Notes under the pieces: model-generated | Told to the model about the DNA's origin: nothing | The model's database searches: none | What the model saw: only the letters and a program-made list of their open reading frames with translations | DNA from: Schistosoma mansoni | Taxonomy: Eukaryota; Platyhelminthes; Trematoda; Strigeidida; Schistosomatidae | Direction of reading: 5' to 3' | Length of the DNA: 64,000 nt | Assembly: GCF_000237925.1 (NCBI RefSeq) | Contig: NC_031498.1 | Span: forward strand, 19,306,837 to 19,370,836 | Shown: positions 22,083 to 35,021 of the stretch, piece after piece | Position numbering within the stretch: the stretch's first letter is position 1 | Layout of the letters: each line of letters opens with the position of its first letter | Position numbers and translations under genes: made by a program

Positions 22083-25000
22083 ATGACTAGTAAAAGTGCA
22101 ATCAGACAAAGAATGCGAAAAATACTGAAACATATATCACCATCAGTACACATGAAGAAATCAGAATATCTCTTAAGACAGGTAAGGTAATAATTTGAAA
22201 GTATATTACACATACCTACATTTTTTGATTAACACGTTACTCTAACATATAATGAATTACACATGGATTATCTCAATTTTCATAATGGTTGAAGCAGGCC
22301 ATGTAATTGAACAATGGAATAACTTCCTAACTGCATCATTAAATAACAATGTCAACTAATTAGTTCACTTCTACTTAGTAAAGGAGAAATTGGTGAATGA
22401 AGATTTGATTGTATTAAATTGTTTAGTTTTAAATTCTTCAATAAGATCTGTAACAGTACATTTATCTAGGTTATATAACTTTGTCGGTCTAAACATTGAC
22501 TGGTTTTTGCGAGAAAGTCATGTGATTTTTGCTTACAAATTTTCTAATCACAGTAGGGATTTATTTATTTGAACGCATCACTACTGGTGCAAGGGGAAAC
22601 CAGATATATATGTGCCACATAGTAGGTAGAGGTATCCACCCCATTACTGCTCTAATTGTCATTTATATTTCCTATGATTGAATACATAGTACATGCTCAC
22701 CTGTCTAATTTGTTCAGTACATTAACTACTCTGTTATAAAACTTTGAATATAATCGTTCTCAGTATAGTCTAACAAAAAATAACCGTTAAGATCCGTTTA
22801 TCATAAAACACTACCAGCAATTATCATTACAGCATGTGTACAACAATATGGTCAGGCTTTTGTTCCGACAAGCAAAACTATTTCTGTTTACAATGTTTCT
22901 TCCGTGCGAATCCCATTATACTGGGAATATTATAGTCCGAGAATGTTTTGCAGTTTTCTCCGACTCTAAGCTTAAAGTTACAGGTTCAGCTGCCAACCAA
23001 ACCATAACTTTTCCAGATTAGGGCTTAACAAGATCCACAATATCAATTATTAAAAGCTTACCACTACTAACCGATGACTATTTTTGAATTAATTTTTGTA
23101 ATTAATGATTAGTTGGTGATAGTTTCTCAGTGTTTTCGGTGAGGAAGTTCATCCTGAATCATAATGCAACCACCCTCTGGATTCCATTTCTTGTGCGTAA
23201 GTTTATCTTGTAAAAACTCAACCACATTTTTAGCTTAATATTTTTCTAGTTTTTAAGTAGTCCTGAATATTGTGCTTCGCGAAGATTAGCTGTTTATATT
23301 AGCCTTCCTGAAGAACCCGACACAATACCATTAATTGAAAAAGCACTTCTTGATGGAAAGAGTATATTTGTTCCACAAATTATGTTTTCTGCGTCAGACG
23401 ATTATCCTCCTATGTCTATGCGTCATGTTAAATCACTAAAAGAGATTGAATCCTGGAAGTCTAATAAATGGGGAATTAAAGAACCTGAACCAGTTTCGTA
23501 TGTTGAACAGCTGGATGAAATTACAAAACAGGGTAAATATTGTGTACAATTGTATATTGCTAAGGTTATAACAACTTTTCCTTGAATTATCAGTTATGTT
23601 GATCGATAGAAGCTACCAAGAAACAGACCTCGTAAACCAAGAGTTTCGTCAGTTCGAGTAAGGATATATAGATGGAATCAATGGATTAGTAGTTTCCTGT
23701 TAAGCTTGTATAAATGGATGGGCATCAACCAAAACGACAGTGGTTCTAAATCATAGAATAACAGCAAGTTTGGTTTATATACATGACAGTGATAAAACTT
23801 CTAACCAGAAAATGAAGCAATATTTCGGTTTCGAGATAAGCGGATCTACAAATATTCATAGTAATTAAGGAATCTAACTAGTATTTAGAAGTCTTGTCTA
23901 CGCTCCAGACATTTCGTAAATGATAAGAAACAGACTACTGACTTCCGGTGGCCGAACGGCTTGTCTAAACATCAAACCGTTCGATATTTTAACTATGTGT
24001 TGTAAAGTTTGATAGTTGAGTTCAGATTCAGTTTATTTATCAGAGTAGATGAATCAGGATACACTGACTCAGTGCCATAGTGTTATATCTTGTGGCCGAG
24101 TGGATGCCTAGTTAATGTATGACGTAATAAGACCGCCAATCAGAGAGCAGCGAACAGTCGATTGGAACAGTGACACACGAAAACCGTACGAGCAGTCTAG
24201 AGCGCTTATCGATCCTGCTTCTGCCTAGCCCAACCAGTTAAGTCCAGAAAACCAATAACAGCCTCTGTGGTATGAACCACTGTATTTCAAACATACTGAG
24301 TTTACATACCAAACAGACTGACCACATCGTACCAATAAAATGGAAAATAACATTTGTACAAGAGTCAGCCAAATGTGGCTGTGAATAGGGGGAACAGCAA
24401 TTAATAGACTGGGTATAACTCAGGAATGGTAAATCGTACAATAATAGTCCAAGGGTCAAAATAAAGCTCACAATGAAAGGAACATGAATATGAGTAGTTT
24501 AATTATTTAGCAAATATACGATAAAAATTATATGCATAATATTGGTCCATAAATGGACCCCAAAGTTACCATTCACTATTGTTATCGGGATATAACACAT
24601 AGTAATTCACTGACGTGTAGGAAATTCACATATTACTTGCCGTCATTTTCCCAGTCTTCATTAGCACAGTATATTAACAACTTCAAACCTTACACTCACA
24701 AATAACAGCATTTTGAAAGACCGATTGATGTTGTTATCCCTTAACAAAAATGTGATTTTGTACATTAGTTTATTCCGAAATAAGTCTTTCCAGTGAGGTT
24801 TTATCGAGGGAAGCTTGGTGTTATTTTCGCGGTCACTGTTTCTACCCGTTTAGAGCACACCGTTCATATTCTAACTGTTTCTTTTACAGGTGGATTGGAT
24901 TTATTTGTTGTACCTGGATTGGCCTTCACAAGAAGTGGACATCGTCTTGGTCGAGGTGGCGGATATTACGACCGTTACATTCAATGGTACACCGGACAGT

Positions 25001-25119
25001 GTCATTTAGGGGTTTTTCAAAGAGCTAAATTAGTCGCCTTCGCATTTGAGGAACAAATAGTAGACTATATCCCTTCGGAAACTCATGATTTGATTATTGA
25101 CCAGCTGTTTGTTGCATAG
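22083..25119 (+). CDS. MTHFS: 5-formyltetrahydrofolate cyclo-ligase (methenyltetrahydrofolate synthetase), 3 exons
   Basis: Exons are 22083-22181, 23250-23532 and 24890-25119. All junctions have GT/AG and matching phases (0, then 1), giving 203 residues, the same length as the human enzyme. The enzyme converts 5-formyl-THF to 5,10-methenyl-THF with ATP, returning stored folate to the active one-carbon pool; it is cytosolic. Exon 1 has the basic N-terminal helix (KSAIRQRMRKIL). Exon 2 has the first strand (RRLAVYISLPEE) and FVPQ. Exon 3 has the family signature GLDLFVVPGLAFTRSG at residues 129-144 and LGRGGGYYDRY at 147-157, the nucleotide and folate site, then VAFAFEEQIV. Intron 1 contains a repeat piece (22557-22630) and intron 2 an LTR (24081-24484). 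A short extension of exon 3 upstream is open but lies before a strong acceptor (CTTTTACAG). No clear AATAAA was seen just after the stop. Confidence 0.93.
22557..22630 (+). repeat. SR2-like terminal motif in intron 1 of the folate gene
   Basis: TTATTTGAACGCATCACTAC, GGTGCAAGGGGAAACCAGAT and GTGCCACATAG match the end motif seen at 17113-17180, 18605-18680 and 21027-21105. Only about 70 bp is present; nothing else of the element follows. Confidence 0.6.
24081..24484 (-). mobile_element. Solo LTR of a Gypsy-type element in intron 2 of the folate gene
   Basis: On the minus strand it starts TGTTCCTTTCATTG and ends GATATAACA. Inside it shares blocks, in the same order, with the solo LTR at 37008-37556: CCATTCCTGAGTTATACCCA, CTTGTACAAATGTTATTTT, GTCTGTTTGGTATGTAAAC, CAGTATGTTTGAAATA and GGGCTAGGC. 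TG...CA ends are present, but the flanks (CATAG and TGAAT) are not matching duplications, so the insertion is old or rearranged. No internal region is attached. Confidence 0.72.
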
Positions 25120-27105
25120 TTATGTACGTGTGTATTCAAAGAAATATACTGCAAAAATGACCACCTATGGTTTTTGAGCCTTTATGACTGAAGTTTAAAG
25201 TTTATGATAAGATGTCAAAACACTGCTGGCAGGGTTCCAGTACTATAAGAGATATTCACTTATCACTAGTCAATATCCCTTGGTATAAAAGACATTCATC
25301 TGTGGGAAACATTTAGCTACTCCAAATCTAAGATCTCATGTCACAATATGCTAACAGTACCACAATGTTAGACACAGGTAAACATACTTCGACTACAAGT
25401 TAAGTAACTTGATGTCTTTCCATAGTACTTGTTAACTAAGGGATGCCAGCAAACAGCTAAGGACCAAATCATATGAGTTAATATTTTCGAAAATGTATGC
25501 ACGCAATGATTGGATATATTTGGAAAAGGAACAAACAGTAATGAGGAACACTTCTTCGCAGTGTTTACGGTATGTTCGAGCAAATGCAATATTTAATACA
25601 TGATAGTATACTAACGATCACAACAACGTCATCTGATTTGGGTGGTATGCCTCTCAGAGTGGGGAAGCACAGTAAATCATCGTCTTCAGTGCAATCACAT
25701 AACCAACCCGAGGATCCGATGCGACGTCCAGAGCCAGCAGTGTGGTATATGCGCAGTGTTTCCGTATTTTGTTGATTCTCTTAACTAAGTAGTTTAATCA
25801 GTCACTAATTGATAGGAGGGCGAATCTTCCTTTCAGTGACCGTCTAGCCTACTCATATGATAACATTAAATAGTTATGGAAATATGTTGTCACCGATACC
25901 AGTAATACAATGAGGGCAGACATGGAAGGCATTGGTCGTTAGACAACAGATAGAGACATGAACCTGAACTGCTGTGCCGACCAGTGGAGCTAATCAACCA
26001 TAAGGTCGGAGATCAGTTGACAGATGAGCAAAAATCTTACGCATAAAGAACTGGTCGCTGAATACATAGAGTTGGCATGGTTTGAAATAGGCTTTCTGCA
26101 CTTAAAACGACGCGGTTCAGAAGCCAACTGGCGACAATAGCTCATAAGGGGCTATATTTGACGACTATATAGATGCAGGTAAAATGAGTCTTTTTTGTCA
26201 TTAATTTACCTCACACTAGGTTGTCAAACGGACGCCTCAACGATAAAAACATTGAGTCATTTTGGTAATCTTTAATTCACAAGCTAGATGCAGAACTTGA
26301 GAAAATGACAGGAACTATTTCCGTAGGACTTCGAATGTACGATTGCATTAACTGGTGAAGTATTTCCCATAACAACTAAAAACAAGGAATCAGTGTTGAG
26401 TGAGTATATTCAAATTTCACTGAGAGCCAAGCTTGAAATGTTGAAGACGCATTAAAAATTTCTATTCCTTATCGATGAGCGAAGAAAAATAAGGACTTGT
26501 AAGATTATGTATCTGATTCAAGACACAAGAAAGTGCATCTCACATTATTCTACCAAACATGCTGTTACTGAGGCCTGGTTTGAAGAAACCAGGTTTGTTT
26601 TTGGAGGTATCAATCATCCTTAGCTAGAAGAAACAGAGTCGGTAAGCGCAAGTGTCCTCTGATTTGTCCAAACATTTTAGGACAGCTTATAAGTATTACT
26701 CATTAGACTGACATCCTTGATTCCGAATAAGTAGAATATGTATGAGATACAAGATTTAGATGATAAGGAGGATGATGTCAAGAACAGTAAGGCAACACAC
26801 ATTCTCTTTTTCCATTGACCTGGAAACCAAACATATCCCCGAAGTTAACCTCACAGTGGACAAAAAATCAGTAACTTGGAAGCATTATTTTATTTGTATA
26901 TGCGTTCTAAAGATTAGAGAACTATTTGTCCGTGAAAACCAAACCCACTATAAGAATAAGCAAACTTATATAATTTTAGGTTATATTACCTATGAAAATA
27001 GCTGCGACCGAGATTGCGAAACTGGCAAGTTCTCTGCGGAAGTGTTGAACTGCCATCCTTTCTATTTCAACGGCTGATACTCTACTATACTCTGGAGGAA
27101 ACTGA
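25120..27105. other. 3' flank of the folate gene and unassigned sequence
   Basis: No supported gene. A perfect 8-bp hairpin (CCTGGTTT...AAACCAGG) lies near 26573-26592. GC-richer patches around 25880-26150 look like old repeat sequence that I could not assign. Confidence 0.4.
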
Positions 27106-27109
27106 AACA

Positions 27110-29165
27110 TCAGGAGGATGTTGGTAAGGACCGTGAAGCGCAAATTTCTAATCCGACGCGCAATAAGTCCGTGAGTTTCAAGGCCATAAGACCTCAGTAA
27201 TAAGGATAGGAGGTCTATTGACCTATTTTAATCCTTGCAGTTTGTTACACTATGGAGGTCCAATCTCGTTTTGAATATATCAACAGAAGGTGCTGATATT
27301 ACGTGTTCTGGTAGAGAATTCCAGTAATTTACTACTCGTTGCGAGTAACGAAACTCCAGACGATTTGATCTCAGTTTTTGGACTTTCTTCGAATGTCCTC
27401 TCAAATGATCAGTCCTAGATGAAAGGAAAAGTTAGGACATGTTAGTATTAAAGTTACCGTTCTGGATACGATATTCCAATATTAGATCACCCCGTATTCT
27501 ACGGTAAGATAACGGATATAAGTTGGTGTCTCAGTCTGTCTTCATAAGATAGACCTTCTACCATTTTAGTCTTTTGACGTCGGACTCGTTCCAGCATATC
27601 CGCCTCATATTTGAAACAAGGACTCGCTGCTTGAATTCCATATTCCAAATGTGGTCGTACGAAAGTTGGGTATAATAATCGAAACATGTCCTCATCCAAA
27701 TACTGGAATGATCTACGAATAGGCCATAATACCCTATAGCCTTTTGCAGCAGAAGCCTTACAATGGCTTGTTGTTTTGAGATCATTGCTTAGTATGACTT
27801 CCAAGTCATTATAGTTTTTTATTTTGGGTAACACAAATCCACATATTGTGTAGTGATACGAATCATCTTAGTCATTTAGTTGCATCGCCACACTCTTGTT
27901 AGGATTCACTTCCAGCGATCACCCATCCATCCGTGCCGCTAATGAGTTGAGATCATCCTGTAATACTATTCTGCCTGATGGCTGTATATGGGTCTCCAAA
28001 TCTTTATGTCATCGGCGAAGAATAGGACGGATGAACTAGCTGCAGTTGGTAATTCATTTACATAAAGTAAAAAAAGAAGAGGACCAAGGATTGTGCCTTC
28101 AGGGATTCCACTTTTTACTGGTTCCCACAATGAGAGAGCTATATTTATTCTTACGCTTTGTCTCCTGTCATGAAGAAAGTCACTTATCCAGTCTATGACT
28201 GCCTAATGAATCCCAAAACTTTCCAGGTTTAATTAAAGACCAGAATGTGAAACCTTATCAAAGGTTTTACTTAGATCTGTAAAAATCACATCTACAGGAA
28301 TATTGCGATCTTTTGCCTCAGCCCAATCTTCTCTTGCAATGAGAAGATTTGTCAAACATCATGGGCCCTTCCGAAAACCCTGTTATTCCCTGGATAAAAG
28401 ATCCTGTCCTTCCACATGGTTTATAACAGCCATCCGAATTATTTTTTCCATCAGTTTTACAACTGCACTAATTAAACTGACGGGTCGATAGTTACTAACT
28501 AAATCTCTACTCGCAGCCTTATACACCGTACTAATTATCGCGTCTTTCCAGTTTCTGGGCAATCTGGACTGCTTCAGGGACATATCAAACAGTATCGTTA
28601 AAGGTTCAAAAATTACATCTGACGGGGCTTTCTTAATTGTAGGATGAATATCATTAGGACCACTGGATTTATCAGGTTTGAGATGCTGAAGTAGTCTTAA
28701 GGCAGTATCTTTCTCAATAACTACAGGGTCCATGAACAAGACTCCACAATCACAATGAATGGGTGGTCGTTCCTCATTATGGATAGAAAAAGCTTTACTA
28801 AAATATTCCGATAAAGCCTCAGCTTTTTCGATATCAATCCTTGCCAATATTAACGGATTTTTCTGTACCAAAAGTGATGGGACTCCATCACTTATCTGAG
28901 TTCGACTCCATTATACGAGAATAACCGTTTTGGACCATATTTACAATCCCTAATCAATTGTTTTTCATATGACTGTCTAGTCTTACTCATTAACGCTTCA
29001 CAAGTATTCCTAATCTTACGATAACTGGATCAGTACTGTTCCAAACCAGTAGAGATGAACATATCCCAGTGCTTTTTCCTATGTTTAAGAAGTTTTTTGA
29101 CTTGTTTATTTATCCATGCTAGACTATAATTCGGTCTACGTGGTACCAAGTATGGTATTAACAGG
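27110..29165 (-). mobile_element. CR1-clade retrotransposon, 5'-truncated and decayed
   Basis: On the minus strand the copy begins at about 29165 (PRRPNYSLAWINKQVKKLL), in the linker after the endonuclease. It aligns block by block with the CR1 element at 11630 onwards: PWINKETRKLLKRRK there and WINKQVKKLLKHRKKHWD here. RT blocks are RPPIHCDCGVLF..., GPNDIHPTIKK, DAIISTVYKAASRDLVSNYR and PVSLISAVVKLMEKI. The C-terminal part is DLEVILSNDLKTTSHCKA and YCIQAASPC-like at 27600-27830, ending near 27220 with VISAPSVDIF. Several stops and frameshifts are present. Its 3' untranslated segment (CCTCCTATCCTTATTACTGA) matches that of the first CR1. It differs enough to be a separate subfamily or an older copy. 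Confidence 0.85.
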
Positions 29166-29870
29166 GACGCGGCTGCATTAAACCTGCGTTTGCCCTGCTT
29201 TTTATCAGCCTGCGCCTAAGTTGACTCCGCTTTTCGTTATGTTCAGAGACAGGTGGGATGAGTTTTCGAGCATCTATCAGTGCGGTTTCCTTGAAGCGTT
29301 TTCTCTACGTCTAGTTAGATGTAGACAGAAACATGCTCGCACTGCAGCATGATCTGAATCTAAACACTTACTCCAGAATGAGCGACAGTCTTCTATCGAG
29401 CCCCTCCATCTGTGGCTGAGAGCGATGTGGTCTAGTTGGGCTCAACGTTTGGACAAATTCGGGCGCGGTCGCTAGGCCTTTTTGTGGGAGGTTTTTTTTC
29501 ACGTGTTAGCTCCGTTCTTCATAGGGCCTTGCCGCCGGAGACGGAAATCCATGAGGTAAGGTGAGGCGTGACATTTTTAGGGTCGACCTTTTCTAACCCC
29601 TTCCTTCCTTGTGAGAAGGCGGCATCGCTGCTGGTTGTTCGAAGAAAACACCTTACTGCCGTCACACCTCTGTACAGTCAGCAGCACGATTTCGCCCTCA
29701 GACATTGATTTGCTGCCTTTAGTTTTACCGTTCTTCAATTGACATGGCTGGCATAGTAGAACCTACAGGAACATATGTTTCAGCCTATATAGCTCGATTG
29801 GGTCATCAAGATAGGCAAGCTCGACCACCACGTCAAGGTAGCAGCTACGGTCGAGATCGACCATACATGC
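29166..29870 (-). mobile_element. SR2-like 5' region with the end of its endonuclease
   Basis: On the minus strand, 29430-29270 reads LDHIALSHRWRGSIEDCRSF, like the C-terminal end of an RTE-type endonuclease. It is preceded at 29460-29860 by GC-richer leader-like sequence. On its left it abuts the CR1 fragment, and on its right a plus-strand RTE fragment, so it is a broken piece in a nested cluster. Assignment rests on recalled family features. Confidence 0.55.
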
Positions 29871-31760
29871 ATGAACGCAAAGTTCAGGAGGACGATGGAG
29901 GATGTGAGAACCAAGAAATATCAGATATGGCCTCCGATCATCACTAGCCGGTTGCAAGGATGGAACTGAGACTCAAGGAGCACTGGACAACGGATCGGAC
30001 AACACCACAAAAGTTTAATACGGCCTTTCTTTGGGTTACTGACAAACTCAATAAATTCAAGATAACCTTCAATAATAAGTTCCGAGCGCTTTATGATCTA
30101 CTCAATGGAGAGGGGACTACTACTACAAGCCGAATTCAGAGAAGTAAATAAGCAAGTGAAGAGGAGCATCGGAACCGACAAGCGTAAGTATGTGGAAGAC
30201 TTAGCAATGACGGCGGAAAAGGCTGCAAAAGAAAGAGACATGAGACAATTGTATGATACAACAAAGAAACTCGCTGGAAATTGCCGTAAACCAGAACGAC
30301 CAGTGAAAAGCAAGGAAGGCAAGATAACCACTAACATTGAAGAACAAGGAAACAGGTGGGTAGAACATTTTAAGGAACTCTTGAATCGACAAGCCCCATT
30401 GAACGCACCCGACATCGAAGCAGCATTTATGGACCTTTCAATCGATCTTGGATCACCGACATTCGAAGAGATGAGCATGGACGTCAGACAAATCAAGAGC
30501 GACAAAGCAGCAGGACCATACGACATTCCAGAAGTAGCACTGAAAGCAGGTATAGTAGTAAGTGCCCAGATACTTCACATTCACTTCAGCAAGATTTGGG
30601 ATGAAGAATAAATACCAACAGACTGGAAAGAAGGACTTCTGATCAAAATGCCAAAGATAGGCAATCTCAGCAGGTGTGATAACTGCAGGGGTATCACTCT
30701 TCTCTCAATACCATAAAAAGTCTTCAACAAGGTACTGTGACAAGGATTGGGGGACTCTGTAGACGCACGAACTTGAGACCAACATGCTGGATTCCGTAAG
30801 CATCGATCGTGTAGTGACCTGATCGCAACTCTACAGACCATTGTGGAACAATCAATTGAATGGAATTCATCACTCTATATCAACTTTATTGACTACCAAA
30901 AAGCATTTGATTTAATGGATAGGACAACACTATGGAGGCTTCTTCGACACTACAGCGTGCCTGAGAAGATAGTCAATATCATACGGAATTCGCTAACTCG
31001 TTCGAGGTAAAGACCGGTGTCAGGCAAGGTTGCTTACTCTCACCCTTTCTCTTTCTCCTGGTGATCGAATGGATCATGAAGGCGTCAACATCTGGAGGGA
31101 AGCACGGGATACAATGGATAGCTAGGATGAAGCTGGACGATTTACACTTCGCAGATGATCTGGCTCATCTGTCACACACGCAACAACAAATGCCAGAGAA
31201 TTCGACCAGTGTAGCAGCAGCCTCAGCAGCAGTAGGTCTCAATACACAAAGAGGGAAAAAAAGATTCTCCGACACAACACAGCATGCAACAACCAAAATG
31301 CACTTGACGGAGAGGCTTTAGAGGATGTGAAAACTTTACATAACTAGGCAGCATCATTGATGAAGACGGTGGATCTGGTATAGATGTGAAGACGTGGATC
31401 GGCAAAGCAAGAGCAGAATATTTACAACTGAAGAACATCTGGAACTCAAAACAATTGTCAACCAACACAAAGACCAGAATTTTCAATACAAATGTTAAGA
31501 CAGTTCTACCGTATGGGACGGAAACTTGGAGAACTACGAAAGCCATCATCCAGAAGATACAGGTGTTGATTAATAGTTTTTAGCGCAAAATACTTCGGAT
31601 CCGTTGGCCAGACACTATCAGCAACATTCTACTGTGGGAGAGAACAAACTAAATTCCATCCAGTGGAGATAGAAATCAGGAAGAAGTGCTGAAAGTGGAT
31701 AGGACACACATTGAGGAAATCACAAGGCAAGCCCTCACATGGAATCCTCCCATTGGTTGA
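29871..31760 (+). mobile_element. RTE-clade retrotransposon fragment (decayed)
   Basis: It aligns with the element at 47719-50912 from its late endonuclease (MEDVRT-like at about 29895) through RT to the C-terminal domain. It has [40 protein letters not shown] and IKSDKAAGPYDIPEVALKAG, then HFADDLAHLSHT with catalytic F-A-D-D at about 31150. It then has [20 protein letters not shown] and PYGTETWRTT. An internal deletion of about 220 bp lies near 30115 and a smaller one near 31000. The match ends at about 31755, before the parent's last roughly 180 bp and TAAG tail. Many frameshifts are present; the copy is non-functional. Confidence 0.83.
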
Positions 31761-32489
31761 AAACACAAACAATAATTAACTTTTCCACAATCGATTAATA
31801 TATATATATACTCACTGGTTTGCCAGTGTGCTTGCTCTCTGCGCTCTCGCGAATTTCTACTAATCATTAACAATAAACTATTTCTATAGCTGGTGTTCTG
31901 GTTTCGGAATAATCTCGAGTAAATTCATAATACTGCTATGATATTTAGCCTGCGTAAATACTCAGTTGACAGAATATTACTTATTGAAGTCAGATATAGA
32001 GGAAATAACCTCTACAAATAATGGCGTAAAAGTTATGCTTATAGTAACACTACAATTGTAAACGTAGAGTGGAAAAATTTCTAGCAGAATATAAAGATAC
32101 AATGGGAGGACTTGTCGGAAGAAAACTTTAGAGGCATATCACAATTGAAACGAGCGTGTAAGGAACAAAACATACGAATAAACTTCAGAAATGAGTTCTT
32201 CACAGTTTGCGGACATTGATAAAGACTGCATTCGGTAAGGTCGCAAAAAAGATCTTTACGAAAAATTGATATTCAAATGCTAAGACAGATTTATTTGGTA
32301 GGATCCTGATTGATTTACAAAGGAATTATTAAGTTTGGAAAGACACATTCAAATTCTAAAGATGTTTAAAAAGTTTATTCTCAACAATTGTGAACATCTA
32401 ATTTATAGTAATCTGATGTGCGGACAGCATGTTTCCTAATCTTTTTTCAAGAAGTTCGTAAATGGTCTAAGATTCTTTTCACTATTGCG
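31761..32489. other. Unassigned stretch between LINE fragments
   Basis: AT-rich, with a short TA run at about 31798-31811. No gene was recognised. Confidence 0.4.
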
Positions 32490-34115
32490 TGAACTTTATT
32501 ATTATTATTATTATTATTATTAATGGCTTTATTCAATATTATAATCTGGTACAATATAGAATTCTCAGCATGAGTTATTTCAACAAGTTTTTTACCAAAA
32601 AAAAAACAAAAAAAACAGAAAACGGATTAAAAAACGTTTTAAGAAAACTGCGTTTATACAAATTATCGAATTTGAGACATGCTTAAGAATACAGGTTATT
32701 TACTAGGTCAACTCTAACAGCCTGTTCGTCACAAAGTAAATTTGCTAGGTAAGGTATTACAGAACTTTTATAGACTTGTTTGCGTGTATGGATTTTAATG
32801 TATTTACGTCTCGTTCTACCAGAAGATATACAAGAAGAAAGATATGAATGAAGCGGATGGTTAGTATCTGATAAGATAACACCTGCCAAGAGTTTGCAAG
32901 ACTTAAGATGTCTGTCCACAAGCATATTAATAATGACTTCAAAAGATTCACCACATACCTTGCAAACCGCCTTCAGCACTCTACGCGAAACAGCAAAGTC
33001 TTTTCTCAAAAGCCCGGGAAAGAATAATGGAGAACAATATAGAATAATAGGTAATATGCAGGAATTTACAAATTGTAAGAGTAAATGGCGAGTAATCCCA
33101 AAAGCATGCAGCCTCTTTATGTAGTATGTCAAACGGTAAACTTTTTTCGATAGCAGTAAAACATGAGAAGACCAAGAAAGATCAGAGGAAAAAATGACAC
33201 CAAGATATTTGACCTTCGACACTGTGTTTATTAAAGAGTCTCCAATGGCACAAGCATTACGAGATCCCAAAATAGAGTATAGGTTCTGTCCATGTCTCAA
33301 GCTAAAATGAACAGCTTGACATTTAGATGGATTGAGTAAGAGACCATTACCAACAGACCACCTTTCAATACGAGATAAGAACTCATTCATTTCTATGGGA
33401 TGTAAGGAGGTAGAAATTGGCATACATACAGTGAGGTCGTCCGCATATTTTACAAGTGTCTTCTGTGGGAAATGGCCAATCTTGCCAAAAAAAAGAGAAG
33501 AGTAGAGGTGAAAGAACAGCTCCTTGTGGCACACCTACCCCTTTCCAACCCGAACACTATAGTGTGATGCAGAACAGCAACGGCATCTAAAGTGCTTCTT
33601 TTGCATTTGTAAGCAAACTGATATGGATCACAGTGCTCTTTTATTGCAGGTTGAAGTGGTTGTATCAGTAATTTTTCCATTATTTTGAGGAAAGGTGAAG
33701 TTATTGCAATGGGTCTAAGTTTCGCATTTTTATCACCAGAAGCTTTCTTTAATATAGGGATTGTCTTTATCTTTCTCCACATTTTCGGTAAGACATTAGT
33801 TGAGAAGGATCTGTTAAAGATATTCGTTAATGGATAACATAAAACATCAGCACATTTTTTAAAAAGGAGGTTTGGGATACCATCAGGTCCTAAACATGGG
33901 GATGAATTAAGTGACTGGAGACATTTCGGACATCACTTTCAGTGAAACTGGAAACACAATTATTCTTCAGACCCTTGGATATAGGGAGCATTATCTCAGA
34001 TGACTGACGTATAAAGGACTTATTTAAGTCACAAACATTCGGCTGGTTATCGCTTCTAGTCTGCCTGTCCCCTGTAATTTCTTTATATATTTACACCATA
34101 CAAAAACTAATTTTG
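32490..34115 (-). mobile_element. Non-LTR retrotransposon (jockey/CR1 group) with (AAT)n 3' tail, 5'-truncated
   Basis: On the minus strand the copy opens at about 34110. It reads GPDGIPNLLFKKCADVL and then KIKTIPILKKASGDKNAKLR near 33730. Next come PYQFAYKCKRSTLDAVAVLH, a frameshift or deletion near 33500, and KYADDLTVCM with Y-A-D-D at about 33440. After that come NGLLLNPSKCQAVHF, KVKYLGVIFSSDLSWSSHV and a C-terminal domain with stop near 32683. The 3' end (CCAGATTATAATATTGAATA, AAGCCATTAATAATAAT) finishes in (AAT)n at 32496-32523. This is a different family from the RTE and CR1 elements here. An 80-bp 3' tail of the same family lies at 42555-42635. Exact clade is uncertain. Confidence 0.8.
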
Positions 34116-35021
34116 CTTATTTCCTTGAAAGTATAATGTTTGATATTTGTGTTGAAGCTGAATAGGATGTAATATTCTTTTCAATTTGCAGATTATTTTT
34201 GTTAGCGACGAGTGAATGTCATTACTCCCAACATATGAAGAAAAGCTATGGTTATTTAACTAAATGATAATTCTTTTATACGTTATTCTGAGCCAGATTC
34301 GAATTTAAAATACAATACATTCGATTGTGCTTACGATTTTCCCTTTGACTTCGATACTGGTCTATACGTGACTATCAGAGCACGAATTAGACAGCTCTGG
34401 GAGTTACCAGATAGCAAAGCTAATTTGATAATTTCTGGTCATTACAAATAACTCACGGTAAAAAGAGTTGATAATAACAGACTAGTAATGGAACATAAAA
34501 ACCCACATGAATTTCAGCGACAATTGCAATCAGCAAAGTAATGCACTTTGGTCAACACAACAGCTATAACACGCGTTAACACTTACATGATCCCAATTAT
34601 GCAGATAACTATCAAATTGTGCACTTCAGTTTCACCACAATATGTATCGTGTATGCCGAGTTTTCATTTAGACTTACGTTCTAAAATTGTTTCCATGTTA
34701 CAAAATATCAATGTATGTCATAACACAACAACTAAGCCGCATAATTGCCCATAGTAACTCCTGTAAAATAATTGTAACAGTTTGACATTGTGCGTAAAAT
34801 TGCATGCTTAATGTAATTTGGAGCTAACTTAAAAAGAAATTACTATTCTCGTCTGTTCGATTCCTGTTGGTGACCTTACGGAACAAATTGAAACCTAAAG
34901 GATTCGAAGGTATTAACCATCCTGAAATCATATAGGATCATACCATCTCGTCAAGCCAATTAAGATCAAGGCATATCATACTTGAAACCCATCTCTAACA
35001 TTTACATATTAAGTGAATTAG
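34116..35021. other. Unassigned stretch
   Basis: AT-rich, no exon or element recognised with confidence. Confidence 0.4.

Noticed and set aside
24238-24471. Minus-strand ORF with hydrophobic stretches in MTHFS intron 2
   Set aside because: Lies wholly inside an LTR; no protein family resemblance.
26760-27077. 105-codon plus-strand ORF
   Set aside because: No recognised domain, no splice partners and no ordered similarity to any element here.
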